Shown in pieces: positions 18,978 through 27,532 of a stretch of 64,000 bases of DNA. A program made the translations under genes and the position numbers. The notes below the pieces were generated by a model that searched no databases, was not told where the DNA came from, and saw nothing but the letters and a program-made list of their open reading frames with translations. Positions within the stretch are counted from its first letter, which is position 1; the number at the start of each line of letters is the position of its first letter. The stretch is from Methylovulum miyakonense HT12 (lineage in GTDB: Bacteria > Pseudomonadota > Gammaproteobacteria > Methylococcales > Methylomonadaceae). The stretch covers positions 1,120,119-1,184,118 of the forward strand of contig NZ_KB913025.1 in assembly GCF_000384075.1 (NCBI RefSeq). Reading direction: 5' to 3'.

Positions 18978-20153
18978 ATGCCTTTTTCACATCTGACCGA
19001 TAACCTCGATAAGCTGGCACAGCAAGGCTTATACCGCTCCCGCCGCACCATAACTTCCCCGCAAGGCATCCACCTGCAACTGGGTGGCAAATCTGCCGTC
19101 AATTTTTGCAGCAACGATTACCTAGGACTGGCGAACCATCCGGCGGTGGCGCAGGCGTTTAAGGATGCCGCCGACAGCTATGGTGTGGGCAGCGGTTCGG
19201 CGCATTTGATTTGCGGGCACAGCACCGCACACCACGCGTTGGAAGACGAGTTGGCGGCGTTTACCGGACGCGAACGGGCGCTGTTGTTTTCCACGGGCTA
19301 CATGGCGAACATCGGCGTTATCAACGCCTTGGTCGGTCGCGGTGATGCGGTGTTTGAAGACCGCCTGAACCATGCGTCTTTATTGGATGGCGGTTTGTCA
19401 TCGGGGGCGAAATTCAAACGCTATGCCCATGCCGATACCGCGCATCTGGAACCATTGCTGGCCCTAGCCACGGGCAATAAATTGGTCGTGACCGATGGCG
19501 TGTTCAGTATGGACGGTGATTTTGCCCCACTGCCAGAATTGGCGGCGGCGGCAAAAAACCAGGGGGCTTGGCTGATGGTCGATGATGCGCATGGCTTGGG
19601 CGTGATTGGCAAACACGGCGGCGGTTTGCTGGAACATTACGGCCTGAGCCAAGAGGATGTGCCTGTGCTGATGGGCACATTGGGCAAAGGCTTCGGCACC
19701 TTCGGCGCGTTTGTCGCAGGGTCTGAGGTGTTGGTCGAAACCTTGATCCAATCCGCCCGGACTTATATTTACACCACCGCTTTGCCACCCGCCATTGCTG
19801 AAGCCACCCGCGCCAGTTTGCAAATTATTAAGACCGAAAATTGGCGTAGGGAAAAGCTCAATACTTTAGTGGCGAGGTTCCGCTCCGGCGCGGAGCAACT
19901 GGGTTTGCAACTGATGCCTTCATCGTCACCTATTCAGCCGATACTAGTTGGCGACAGCCAACGCACCGTGGCAATCAGCAACGCCTTATTAGAAGCAGGA
20001 TTTTTGGTCAGCGCGATACGTCCGCCTACCGTGGCGCAGGGTACGGCACGGTTGCGGGTGACTTTATCGGCGTCACATGAAGAGGCGATGGTTGATGGCT
20101 TGTTAGACGCGCTTGATGCTATTAACGGTAAGTTGGGACAAGCTGCCCTATAG
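18978..20153 (+). CDS. bioF: 8-amino-7-oxononanoate synthase BioF
   Basis: BioF is a PLP enzyme that condenses pimeloyl-ACP with alanine. The 391-residue protein has the conserved [13 protein letters not shown] start of the fold, the PLP-site stretch [15 protein letters not shown], the [15 protein letters not shown] motif and the Schiff-base lysine in [13 protein letters not shown]. Length is normal. It is followed not by bioH but by two toxin-antitoxin pairs (20280-21599), after which the biotin genes resume. Confidence 0.97.
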   Translation: MPFSHLTDNLDKLAQQGLYRSRRTITSPQGIHLQLGGKSAVNFCSNDYLGLANHPAVAQAFKDAADSYGVGSGSAHLICGHSTAHHALEDELAAFTGRERALLFSTGYMANIGVINALVGRGDAVFEDRLNHASLLDGGLSSGAKFKRYAHADTAHLEPLLALATGNKLVVTDGVFSMDGDFAPLPELAAAAKNQGAWLMVDDAHGLGVIGKHGGGLLEHYGLSQEDVPVLMGTLGKGFGTFGAFVAGSEVLVETLIQSARTYIYTTALPPAIAEATRASLQIIKTENWRREKLNTLVARFRSGAEQLGLQLMPSSSPIQPILVGDSQRTVAISNALLEAGFLVSAIRPPTVAQGTARLRVTLSASHEEAMVDGLLDALDAINGKLGQAAL

Positions 20154-20279
20154 ATAGCCATTAGAAATGGCTTTTTATTCGGAGCACAAACATAGCACTC
20201 CCGCACCCGTTGCTTGCCGTTGATTTTCCCGCCACCGAGTATTACCATTAAAGTATTACCCACAAACAGGATTGCCACC

Positions 20280-20525
20280 ATGCGCGTAACCACAAAAGGC
20301 CAAGTGACCATTCCGCTCAACGTTCGGGAAAGCATGGGCATATTGCCCGCCGAAACCGAAATAGATTTCCGGCAAGACGAGCAGGGCCGCTGGTATATCG
20401 AAAAAAGCCAAGCCGCCGATAAACAAGCTAGCCGTTTCCGTACCGCCCATAAAACCGCAAAATTAACCCTGTCCACGGAGGAAATCATGGCACTGACACG
20501 GGGCGGACCGTGGCCGTCATCCTAA
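20280..20525 (+). CDS. AbrB/MazE-type antitoxin of a VapBC-like pair
   Basis: The 81-residue protein starts MRVTTKGQVTIPLNVRESMG, the swapped-hairpin AbrB DNA-binding fold typical of VapB/MazE antitoxins, and has a C-terminal tail that should bind the toxin. The ATG at 20280 has an AGGA site upstream and is preferred over an earlier in-frame ATG. Its 3' end overlaps the start of the PIN-domain toxin by 16 bases, the usual arrangement for translational coupling. Confidence 0.88.
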   Translation: MRVTTKGQVTIPLNVRESMGILPAETEIDFRQDEQGRWYIEKSQAADKQASRFRTAHKTAKLTLSTEEIMALTRGGPWPSS

Positions 20526-20920
20526 TTGACAGTTGCATCATCACCGACCTTGCCGATCCTTCCAGCGATTGGCATGAATGGAGTGCGGGAACCTTGGAAA
20601 AATTGGACGGCAATAACAAAATGGTCATCAATCCCATTATTTACGCCGAATGCTCAATCGGTTTCCAACGTATTGAAGACGTTGAAGCATTGTTTGTGCA
20701 TTTGCGCTTACCCATAAAGCCGCTTCCGAAAGAAGCCTTGTTCCTTGCAGGGAAAGCCTATTTGGATTACAAAAAGCGTAAGGGGGAAAAAGGCAACGTG
20801 CTACCTGATTTTTTCATCGGCGCCCATGCCGCCGTGTCTGGCTATGGTTTGGTGACGCGCGATAAAGGCAGGTTTAGCACTTATTTTCCCAGTGTCCGCT
20901 TAATCATGCCCCGTGAATAA
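20510..20920 (+). CDS. PIN-domain toxin (VapC-like)
   Basis: The 136-residue protein starts at a GTG (20510) and reads MAVILIDSCIITDLAD. PIN features are the first acidic residue in LIDSC, a second acidic residue in IIYAECSIGF and a third in LPDFFIGAHAAVSGYGLVTRD. VapC toxins are RNases that cut tRNA or rRNA. It overlaps its AbrB-type antitoxin gene. The pair lies between bioF and a second toxin-antitoxin pair, inside the biotin cluster. Confidence 0.87.
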   Translation: MAVILIDSCIITDLADPSSDWHEWSAGTLEKLDGNNKMVINPIIYAECSIGFQRIEDVEALFVHLRLPIKPLPKEALFLAGKAYLDYKKRKGEKGNVLPDFFIGAHAAVSGYGLVTRDKGRFSTYFPSVRLIMPRE

Positions 20921-20943
20921 CTTGAACATTTTTTGGAATTATT

Positions 20944-21180
20944 ATGCACACTAAATTGACCTTAGATATAGAGGACGACTTAATCCATCAAGTTGAAGCC
21001 TACGCAAAAACCAAAAACAAATCAGTTTCAGACATTGTCATTGACTATTTTCAAGAGCTTACCCAGCAGAAACAAGCCAATCCCTTACTGCCAATCACCC
21101 AATCACTACTGGGCATATTACAACATTGCGAAGTGGACGAAACCGATTATAAACAGTATTTAAAGGACAAATATCTTTGA
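20944..21180 (+). CDS. Ribbon-helix-helix-like antitoxin (DUF6364-like)
   Basis: The 78-residue protein has an N-terminal strand and helix pattern TKLTLDIEDDLIHQVEAYAKTKNKSVSDIV, typical of RHH antitoxins, and a C-terminal part with many charged residues. Its stop overlaps the TTG start of the PIN protein downstream by four bases (TTGA), indicating a coupled pair. It begins only 24 bp after the first toxin gene. Confidence 0.83.
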   Translation: MHTKLTLDIEDDLIHQVEAYAKTKNKSVSDIVIDYFQELTQQKQANPLLPITQSLLGILQHCEVDETDYKQYLKDKYL

Positions 21181-21599
21181 AAATCCTGTTTGACACCAAT
21201 GTGGTGCTTGATTTGCTGCTTAATCGTGAGCCTTTTGCCAAGGATGCGGCGATTCTGTTTAATGCTGTGGAAAGCTGTAAAATTCAAGGGGTTCTGTGTG
21301 CAACAACCATCACCACCATTGATTATTTGTGCGCCAAAAGTATCGGCGGCACACTTGCCAAGCAGGCTATCAAATCATTGCTTGAGTTGTTTCTTATTGC
21401 CGAGGTCAACCAAAAAATTCTGGTGGCGGCACTTGACTCATCGTTTGCCGATTTTGAAGACGCTGTTTTATATCAGGCTGGCATTTATGTAGGTGTTGAC
21501 GGTTTGGTGACCCGTAACGTCAAAGACTTTAGTTCAGCCGAATCCCCTGTTTATACACCGCCTGATTTGTGCCAAATAATCCAAACTGTCCAGCATTAG
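21177..21599 (+). CDS. PIN-domain toxin
   Basis: The 140-residue protein starts at a TTG overlapping the antitoxin stop and reads MKILFDTNVVLDLLLNREPF, a clear PIN start with the first catalytic Asp. Further acidic positions are in FADFEDAVLYQAG and DGLVTRNVKDF. It is predicted to be an RNase toxin held in check by the RHH-like partner upstream. The next gene, bioH, begins 58 bp downstream. Confidence 0.86.
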   Translation: MKILFDTNVVLDLLLNREPFAKDAAILFNAVESCKIQGVLCATTITTIDYLCAKSIGGTLAKQAIKSLLELFLIAEVNQKILVAALDSSFADFEDAVLYQAGIYVGVDGLVTRNVKDFSSAESPVYTPPDLCQIIQTVQH

Positions 21600-21657
21600 G
21601 CATTACCTAAACCCATAGAATATCCCGCTTGCAAAACCACGAAAGGATTCTAATCCC

Positions 21658-22431
21658 TTGCAAAAACTCCACCACCAAACCCTAGGGGCCGGCAAACCCA
21701 TCGTCCTCATCCACGGCTGGGCGATGCACAGCGGCATCTGGCAGGATTTTGCCGAACGACTCGCCGGGCATTACCAAGTCACGCTAGTCGATTTGCCAGG
21801 ACATGGGCATAGCGGCCCGCTCACGCCGTTCACTTTAGAGAACATCACCGATAGGCTGGCGCAAACCTTGCCCGATAAACCCTGTTGTTGGCTAGGCTGG
21901 TCGTTGGGTGCTGCGGTGGTTCTGGAGATGGCGCGGCGGTTTCCTGAACGCGTCGACCGCTTGGTGTTGGTGGCGGGCAACCCGTGTTTCCTGCAACAAA
22001 ATGGCTGGCCTGGCATGAAGCCGGACGTGCTGGACAAATTCGCCGCCAACCTGCAACAAGACACGCAAGCCACATTGACACGGTTCTTGGCAATCCAGGT
22101 CATGGCCTTAGCCAATGCCAAAGCCCTGGCGAAATCCTTAAAAACCGCCGTGCTGTCGCGCCCCATGCCAGACAACACGGCTTTACAAGGCGGCTTGGAC
22201 ATCCTCAAAACCACCGATTTGCGGCCCGCGTTGGCGGCGGCCACCGTCCCCGTGCTGGTGGTGTTGGGCAAAAAAGATAGCCTCGTCCCCGCCGCGCTCA
22301 GCCACGCCTTACCGCACTGCCAACCCGCCGCACAAGTATGTTTGCTGGAACAGGCCGCACACACCCCTTTCTTGTCACATCCTGAGGAGATGCTCGCCTT
22401 GCTCAAAGATTTTATGGAAAACCAACGTTGA
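21658..22431 (+). CDS. bioH: Pimeloyl-ACP methyl ester carboxylesterase BioH
   Basis: BioH removes the methyl group from pimeloyl-ACP methyl ester, freeing pimeloyl-ACP for BioF. The 257-residue alpha/beta hydrolase has the oxyanion-type HGW near residue 19, the nucleophile elbow GWSLG (Ser82), a catalytic Asp in GKKDSLVP and a His in QAAHTPFLSHP. It starts at TTG (21658) with an AAAGGAT ribosome binding site; no ATG lies nearby in frame. Its stop overlaps the bioC start (TGATG), so the two are translationally coupled. Confidence 0.95.
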   Translation: MQKLHHQTLGAGKPIVLIHGWAMHSGIWQDFAERLAGHYQVTLVDLPGHGHSGPLTPFTLENITDRLAQTLPDKPCCWLGWSLGAAVVLEMARRFPERVDRLVLVAGNPCFLQQNGWPGMKPDVLDKFAANLQQDTQATLTRFLAIQVMALANAKALAKSLKTAVLSRPMPDNTALQGGLDILKTTDLRPALAAATVPVLVVLGKKDSLVPAALSHALPHCQPAAQVCLLEQAAHTPFLSHPEEMLALLKDFMENQR

Positions 22432-23207
22432 TGGACAAACGCAAAATCAAACAAGCCTTTTCCGCCGCTGCCGCCAGCTATGACGGCGCGGCGCAGTTGC
22501 AACGCAGTGTCGGCACGGCCTTGTTGCAGTCGGCAGATTTGGCAAACCAACATGGCACCTTGTTGGACATCGGCTGCGGCACGGGGTTTTTGACGGGCGA
22601 ATTGCTGGCCTTATCACCTTGCCAAGAGCTAATCGCTTTGGACATGGCCTTGCCTATGCTGCACGCCACGCGGCAAAAGCTCAGCGGCCACACCAACGTG
22701 CATTACCTATGCGCCGATGCCGAAGCCTTGCCGCTGGCCGACCAAAGCGTCGACGGCGTGTTTTCCAATCTGGCTCTGCAATGGTGCGGCGACCTTCGAG
22801 CCGTGTTTGCTGACATCCGGCGGGTGCTCAAGCCGGACGGGCAATTGGTGTTTGCCACCTTCGGCACGGAAACTTTGCAGGAATTAAAAAATGCTTGGGC
22901 TACGGAAGACAACTACCAACATGTCAATGATTTTCATGATGAAACCTATCTTATTGATGGCCTGCAACAGGCGGGGTTCAGGGCCATCCACAGCCAACGG
23001 CAACATCACCAGCCGCGTTATGCCTCGGTGCTGGAACTGATGCGGGAACTGAAACACCTCGGGGCGCATAATGTGCTGCCCAGACGCAATAAGGGCGTGA
23101 CCGGCAAAACCGCACTACAGCGCATGATGGCGGCCTATCCCCGCAACCCGCAGGAGCCTACCATCAGCGCGACTTTCGATGTCATCATGGTCAGCGCGAA
23201 ACGATGA
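22431..23207 (+). CDS. bioC: Malonyl-ACP O-methyltransferase BioC
   Basis: BioC methylates the free carboxyl of malonyl-ACP so that fatty acid synthesis can build the pimeloyl chain. The 258-residue protein has the SAM motif LLDIGCGTGFLTGEL (about 47-61) and the conserved SNLALQWCGDL and YASVLELMRELKHLGAHNV stretches. The ATG at 22431 overlaps the bioH stop. Its own stop overlaps the bioD start (ATGA), so bioH-bioC-bioD form a tight translationally coupled block. Confidence 0.96.
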   Translation: MDKRKIKQAFSAAAASYDGAAQLQRSVGTALLQSADLANQHGTLLDIGCGTGFLTGELLALSPCQELIALDMALPMLHATRQKLSGHTNVHYLCADAEALPLADQSVDGVFSNLALQWCGDLRAVFADIRRVLKPDGQLVFATFGTETLQELKNAWATEDNYQHVNDFHDETYLIDGLQQAGFRAIHSQRQHHQPRYASVLELMRELKHLGAHNVLPRRNKGVTGKTALQRMMAAYPRNPQEPTISATFDVIMVSAKR

Positions 23208-23899
23208 ACACGGGCTACTTCATCACCGGAACCGATACTAACGTCGGCAAAACCTGGGCAACCGTCGCGCTGATGCATTATTTCAAACAGCAAGGGCAAA
23301 GCGTCGCCGCCATGAAACCCGTGGCGGCAGGCTGCATCATGCAAGACGGCCATTGGCAAAACGAAGACGCCCTGCTGCTGCAACAACACGCTTCCCGGCC
23401 ATTGCCTTATGGATGGGTCAACCCTTACGCTTACGAAATGCCCGTGTCACCCCATTTGGCGGGCAAAGAAAATCCGGCCGATTTGGCGAAAATCCTCGCT
23501 TGCTGCCATCAGCTTAAAACCCAAGCCGATGTGCTGTTGGTCGAAGGTGCGGGCGGCTGGTACGCGCCCATCAACACCCATCAGGACATCAGCGACTTGG
23601 CAAAAGCCTTGCAATTGCCCGTGATTTTGGTGGTCGCCATCCGTTTAGGCTGTATCAACCACGCCAAACTCACGCATCAGGCGATTGCCGCCTCCGGTTT
23701 GGCCTGTGCGGGCTGGATAGCGGTTTGTAATGATGCACACATGCTGATGCCGGAGGAAAATATCGCCACCTTGGCTGCCGCATTAACTGCGCCGTTAATG
23801 GGGGTGTTCCCCTATCAAAATGTTGCCGATTTTGCTTCCCTTGCCCGGCGCTTGCAGGGTGTAGGAATACCCCCAAAAAGTATCGGCCCAATAGCTTGA
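23204..23899 (+). CDS. bioD: Dethiobiotin synthetase BioD
   Basis: BioD closes the ureido ring of dethiobiotin with CO2 and ATP. The 231-residue protein starts MNTGYFITGTDTNVGKTW, with the P-loop at residues about 8-16, followed by AAMKPVAAG and VEGAGGWYAPI. It is the last gene of the biotin block; the multicopper oxidase gene begins 89 bp downstream. No bioA (DAPA aminotransferase) is present in this window. Confidence 0.96.
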   Translation: MNTGYFITGTDTNVGKTWATVALMHYFKQQGQSVAAMKPVAAGCIMQDGHWQNEDALLLQQHASRPLPYGWVNPYAYEMPVSPHLAGKENPADLAKILACCHQLKTQADVLLVEGAGGWYAPINTHQDISDLAKALQLPVILVVAIRLGCINHAKLTHQAIAASGLACAGWIAVCNDAHMLMPEENIATLAAALTAPLMGVFPYQNVADFASLARRLQGVGIPPKSIGPIA

Positions 23900-23988
23900 A
23901 TATAAAAATTTGCTAATATAGAATCCCTACTAACATTAAGTATTTATGCTTGATGCTTAAATAAGACATTGTCGCCTGAGGAGGTTTT

Positions 23989-25713
23989 ATGTTTAACAAA
24001 AATAATAACAACTATTCCCGCCGCCGTTTTTTGGCCCAATCTGGCTTAGGCTTATTGGCGTTTGCGGGCATGCCAAACCTGCTAAATGCGATGGAAGGGA
24101 TGGGGGCCATGCCAAAATTGCCGCCACATACCGCCAACCCCAATTTTAAAGCGGATGTGGAAATTGAATTGTTTTGCAAACCCACCTCAGTGGCGATCCT
24201 GGTCGGGCAGCAAACACAAGTGCTGCAATATTCCGCCCGCTTGCTACACGGCCCGAAAGAGGCGGTGACAGAAATCCCCGGCTCGTATCTGGGTCCCATC
24301 ATCCGCCTGCAAAAAGGCCAAAAAGTCCGCATCCATTTGCATAATGGCCTGTCCGAACCGACCGTGACGCACTGGCATGGCCTGCATGTCCCCGCCGAGC
24401 AGGACGGCCATCCTTTGTACGCGATTGATCCCGGCGAAAAATTGGTTTATGAATTTGAGGTGCTGAACCGCGCCAGCATGAACATTTACCATCCGCATCC
24501 GCATGAAACCACCGCCAAACAGGTGTATCACGGTTTGGCGGGCGCTTTATTCGTTAATGACGAAGAAGAAGCCGCACTGGGCTTGCCATCGGGGGATTAT
24601 GAAATACCCATCGTCATCCAAGACCGTTTATTTGATGCCCAAAACCAGCTGGTCTACGTGCGGCACATGCATGACCGCATGACAGGGTTTTACGGCGACC
24701 GTATTTTGGTCAATGGTCGGGCGGATTTCCAGATGGATGTCGATAGCCGCGCTTACCGTCTGCGGTTTTTGAACGGCTCCACGGCACGGATTTATAAATT
24801 AGGATGGGATGACGGCACACCGATCACCGTCATCGGCGTGGACGGGGGGTTGCTGGAAAAACCCGAAACCAAGCCTTATATGATGCTAGCCCCAGGCGAG
24901 CGTTTGGATGTCTGGGCGGATTTCTCAGGCCGCGCCGAAGGCTCGCAATTGGTCATGCGCAGCTTGGCTTTCAGCGGCGTGCTGCCCAAAATGGGCATGA
25001 TGATGAACCATGGCGGCTTGCCGGTCGGTAGCGATTACCCCATCTTTACCGCCAAAGTGACCCGCAAAGTCAGCGACAGCCCCAAACTGCCCAACACCTT
25101 ATCCAGCTTCCGCCGCTACGCCATCACTGACACCGCCAACCCCAACAAACCCGTGCCCATCGCCATTTCCGAAGCGCACATGGCGATGTTGTTGAATGGG
25201 CGGCCTTATGCTTACAACGACGTCCAGGATATTGAACGCATTCCGGTCAACACCGTGCAACTGATGGAGATTTTCCATGCGCATGGCGGCGGGCATGGCC
25301 AAACCACGGCAAACGAGGGGCAAGAAGCCGGGCATCAGGGGGGCATGGGCATGGGAGGTATGCGCCACGGCGGCATGGGCGGCGGCATGGGAATGGGCGG
25401 TATGCGCCATGGTGGTATGGGTGGCGGTATGAGAGGCATGGGCATGATGATGGCCATGGCCCATCCTATCCATTTGCACGGCCAATCATTCCAAATCGCC
25501 AGCCGCAGCATTGCCAACGGAAACGAAGCCGATTACGCCACTGTGCATGAAGGCTTCATCGACAGCGGCCTAAAAGACACCGTGCTGGTCATGCCCGGCG
25601 AAAGCGTCCGCATCATCAAACCGTTCCAGGATTTCAAAGGCCTGTTCATGTACCATTGCCATAACCTTGAACATGAGGATATGGGCATGATGCGGGATTT
25701 TTTGGTGGTGTAG
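23989..25713 (+). CDS. Tat-exported multicopper oxidase with Met/His-rich insert
   Basis: The 574-residue protein has a twin-arginine signal (SRRRFLAQSGLGLLAFAG) and the four copper-binding motifs of multicopper oxidases: HWHGLH (128-133), HPHPH (168-172), HPIHLHG (about 491) and the C-terminal HCHNLEHEDMGMM (about 556-568). Between residues about 429 and 490 lies an insert of repeated GMGMGGMRHGG units. CueO-type enzymes use such Met-rich segments to bind cuprous copper, so a periplasmic copper-tolerance oxidase is likely. It stands alone after bioD and has a GAGGAGG ribosome binding site. Copper handling would fit a methanotroph, which is inference. Confidence 0.93.
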   Translation: MFNKNNNNYSRRRFLAQSGLGLLAFAGMPNLLNAMEGMGAMPKLPPHTANPNFKADVEIELFCKPTSVAILVGQQTQVLQYSARLLHGPKEAVTEIPGSYLGPIIRLQKGQKVRIHLHNGLSEPTVTHWHGLHVPAEQDGHPLYAIDPGEKLVYEFEVLNRASMNIYHPHPHETTAKQVYHGLAGALFVNDEEEAALGLPSGDYEIPIVIQDRLFDAQNQLVYVRHMHDRMTGFYGDRILVNGRADFQMDVDSRAYRLRFLNGSTARIYKLGWDDGTPITVIGVDGGLLEKPETKPYMMLAPGERLDVWADFSGRAEGSQLVMRSLAFSGVLPKMGMMMNHGGLPVGSDYPIFTAKVTRKVSDSPKLPNTLSSFRRYAITDTANPNKPVPIAISEAHMAMLLNGRPYAYNDVQDIERIPVNTVQLMEIFHAHGGGHGQTTANEGQEAGHQGGMGMGGMRHGGMGGGMGMGGMRHGGMGGGMRGMGMMMAMAHPIHLHGQSFQIASRSIANGNEADYATVHEGFIDSGLKDTVLVMPGESVRIIKPFQDFKGLFMYHCHNLEHEDMGMMRDFLVV

Positions 25714-25831
25714 GCCACCTTTCTTAAGTAGACATGGGCGCATACGGTAGGCCAATATGATTTAAATTGTCAAACCTGATACAAAAAGTGAACGGGTTAA
25801 CATCTTTATCTTAATTGCTTTAGTACAATCA

Positions 25832-25879
25832 GAAGGCCATTTAACCGAATGACTGGAATAAGTCGGTTAAATGGCCTTC
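25832..25879 (+). terminator. 17-bp stem hairpin between the multicopper oxidase and RTX genes
   Basis: The arms GAAGGCCATTTAACCGA and TCGGTTAAATGGCCTTC are perfectly complementary with a 14-base loop. CCTGTTTCTC follows, only a weak T run. It lies 118 bp past the oxidase stop and 40 bp before the next start, so it may end the first transcript or shape the leader of the second. Confidence 0.65.
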
Positions 25880-25918
25880 CTGTTTCTCAAAAACCAATTT
25901 ATTTAAAGGCATCTCATC

Positions 25919-27205
25919 ATGGCGATTTATAAAGGCGATAACACGAACAACACCATTACTGGCTCCATTAATGCTGACTTTATCTATGGTTACGCAGGGA
26001 ACGATAAGCTCATTGGCTTGGGCGGGGCAGATTATATTGATGGCGGTGATGGCAATGATGGTCTTGAAGGCGGAGAAGGGAACGACACGCTGATTGGAGG
26101 TAACGGTGCAGATTATGCCGATTATTCTTCTGCCACCAATGGAATCACTGCAAACCTAACAATGGGTAAGGCCTTTGGCCAAGGTTTAGACACGCTCAAA
26201 ACTATTGAAGACATCGAGGGCAGTCAATTTGACGATACACTGACTGGTGATGGGGGTGCAAATGCATTGTACGGCAATGACGGAACCGACAAATTATTTG
26301 GTTTAGATGGAAACGATACCCTTTACGGCGGTGATGCAGAAGATAACAGCCATGACATCCTACATGGTGGCAACGGAAATGACATCTTGTACGGAGGCGA
26401 GGGGAGCGACACGTTATATGGCGACGATGGCAATGATATTATGTACGGAGGCTTTCTTTTTGATCTTGCTGGCAACAACGTGCTTTATGGAGGAAAAGGT
26501 AACGATACCCTTTATGGCGGGGATGGTTTCGGAGTAGGTAAAAATGACAGGCTATATGGGGGTGAAGGGGATGATATTCTCAACGATATTTTCAGTAATA
26601 GTTTTAGCAGATGCACTTTGATTGGTGGTGATGGTAAAGATATCTTTAGTGGGGGATTTAATAAAGACAATATCATCTTAACCGAAACTATAGCAGCAAC
26701 CGATACTGTCATTATTAACCTACAGGATAGCCTGCTTAAGGTATTCAACCCTTTTGTGGGCAAATACGTCAATAGCGTTGATACCATTACTGGCTTCACC
26801 CTCAGCAATGGAGTAATTACTAAAGGGGCAGACCAACTTGACATACAATCCATAAATATTGCAGCTAACACCACAGGTGTTGATGGTGTAAATGCTGGCA
26901 TCATACGCAGCCACGCCATCAAAAACGGCATCATCAGTTTTGATGATGCCAACACATACAGCAGCGCATTGGACTTAACGGCAGAGAACCTAGGAGGGGT
27001 ATTTAAGTATCTACAGAATAATTTTGGCAAAGGGGAAACCTTTGCCTTTACTGCCGCAGGCAACACTTATTTATACCAAGATGACGGAAGTTTTCATGAA
27101 GCAAGCATTATTCCTGACAATGATATGGTAGTGCAGCTAAATGGCGTGACAGCAACCAATCTCAACACCAACGGATTGGCTGCGGGTGGAATTTGGTTAG
27201 TCTAA
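25919..27205 (+). CDS. RTX-type calcium-binding repeat protein
   Basis: The 428-residue protein has no signal peptide. From about residue 10 to 240 it carries many glycine- and aspartate-rich nonapeptides of the GGxGxDxLx type ([22 protein letters not shown] and others), which fold into a calcium-binding parallel beta-roll. The remaining 190 residues have no recognised domain. Such proteins usually leave the cell by a type I secretion system with a C-terminal signal; no ABC or membrane-fusion genes are next to it. Function beyond calcium binding and secretion is unknown. Confidence 0.85.
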   Translation: MAIYKGDNTNNTITGSINADFIYGYAGNDKLIGLGGADYIDGGDGNDGLEGGEGNDTLIGGNGADYADYSSATNGITANLTMGKAFGQGLDTLKTIEDIEGSQFDDTLTGDGGANALYGNDGTDKLFGLDGNDTLYGGDAEDNSHDILHGGNGNDILYGGEGSDTLYGDDGNDIMYGGFLFDLAGNNVLYGGKGNDTLYGGDGFGVGKNDRLYGGEGDDILNDIFSNSFSRCTLIGGDGKDIFSGGFNKDNIILTETIAATDTVIINLQDSLLKVFNPFVGKYVNSVDTITGFTLSNGVITKGADQLDIQSINIAANTTGVDGVNAGIIRSHAIKNGIISFDDANTYSSALDLTAENLGGVFKYLQNNFGKGETFAFTAAGNTYLYQDDGSFHEASIIPDNDMVVQLNGVTATNLNTNGLAAGGIWLV

Positions 27206-27308
27206 GCACATCCATCCGGCCATGATTTGTGGGCACGATTAGATTCGCGCCCATATTACGTTGAGGCCACAGTGTGCTTTGTTCTAATAAAACACCATCA
27301 AACCGTCT

Positions 27309-27458
27309 TTAATCCCGTTCCGACAAGCCGTCCCAAACGCTTCGATAGCAAATTTGCCCGGGATTACTAACCCGCTCCATCAATACGCTAAGACCTTCAG
27401 TTTTCGGGAAGTCAATTACAGCCAACGCCGCTGCACCCAAAACACCAAGCCAATCCAT
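27309..27458 (-). CDS. Possible small protein (49 aa) upstream of uvrA
   Basis: This leftward frame of 49 codons begins at ATG 27458 with TAAGGGG immediately before it and reads [20 protein letters not shown], ending [12 protein letters not shown]. It has a short hydrophobic N-terminal part and a soluble tail with ordinary codon use. I do not recognise a family, and no promoter or terminator was clear, so it may be chance. It is divergent from uvrA and is the only coding candidate in the 327-bp gap between the RTX gene and uvrA. Confidence 0.3.
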   Translation of the reverse strand: MDWLGVLGAAALAVIDFPKTEGLSVLMERVSNPGQICYRSVWDGLSERD

Positions 27459-27532
27459 CCCCTTACACTGGCATTTGCACCCCGCCCCTTTTTAAACGTA
27501 TCATGCCCTTCTTTATACGGCAGGATTTTTTG

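Noticed and set aside
25919-26600. CRISPR-like or tandem DNA repeat array in the RTX gene
   Set aside because: The repetition comes from coding of glycine/aspartate nonapeptides; units are not identical and have no spacer structure.
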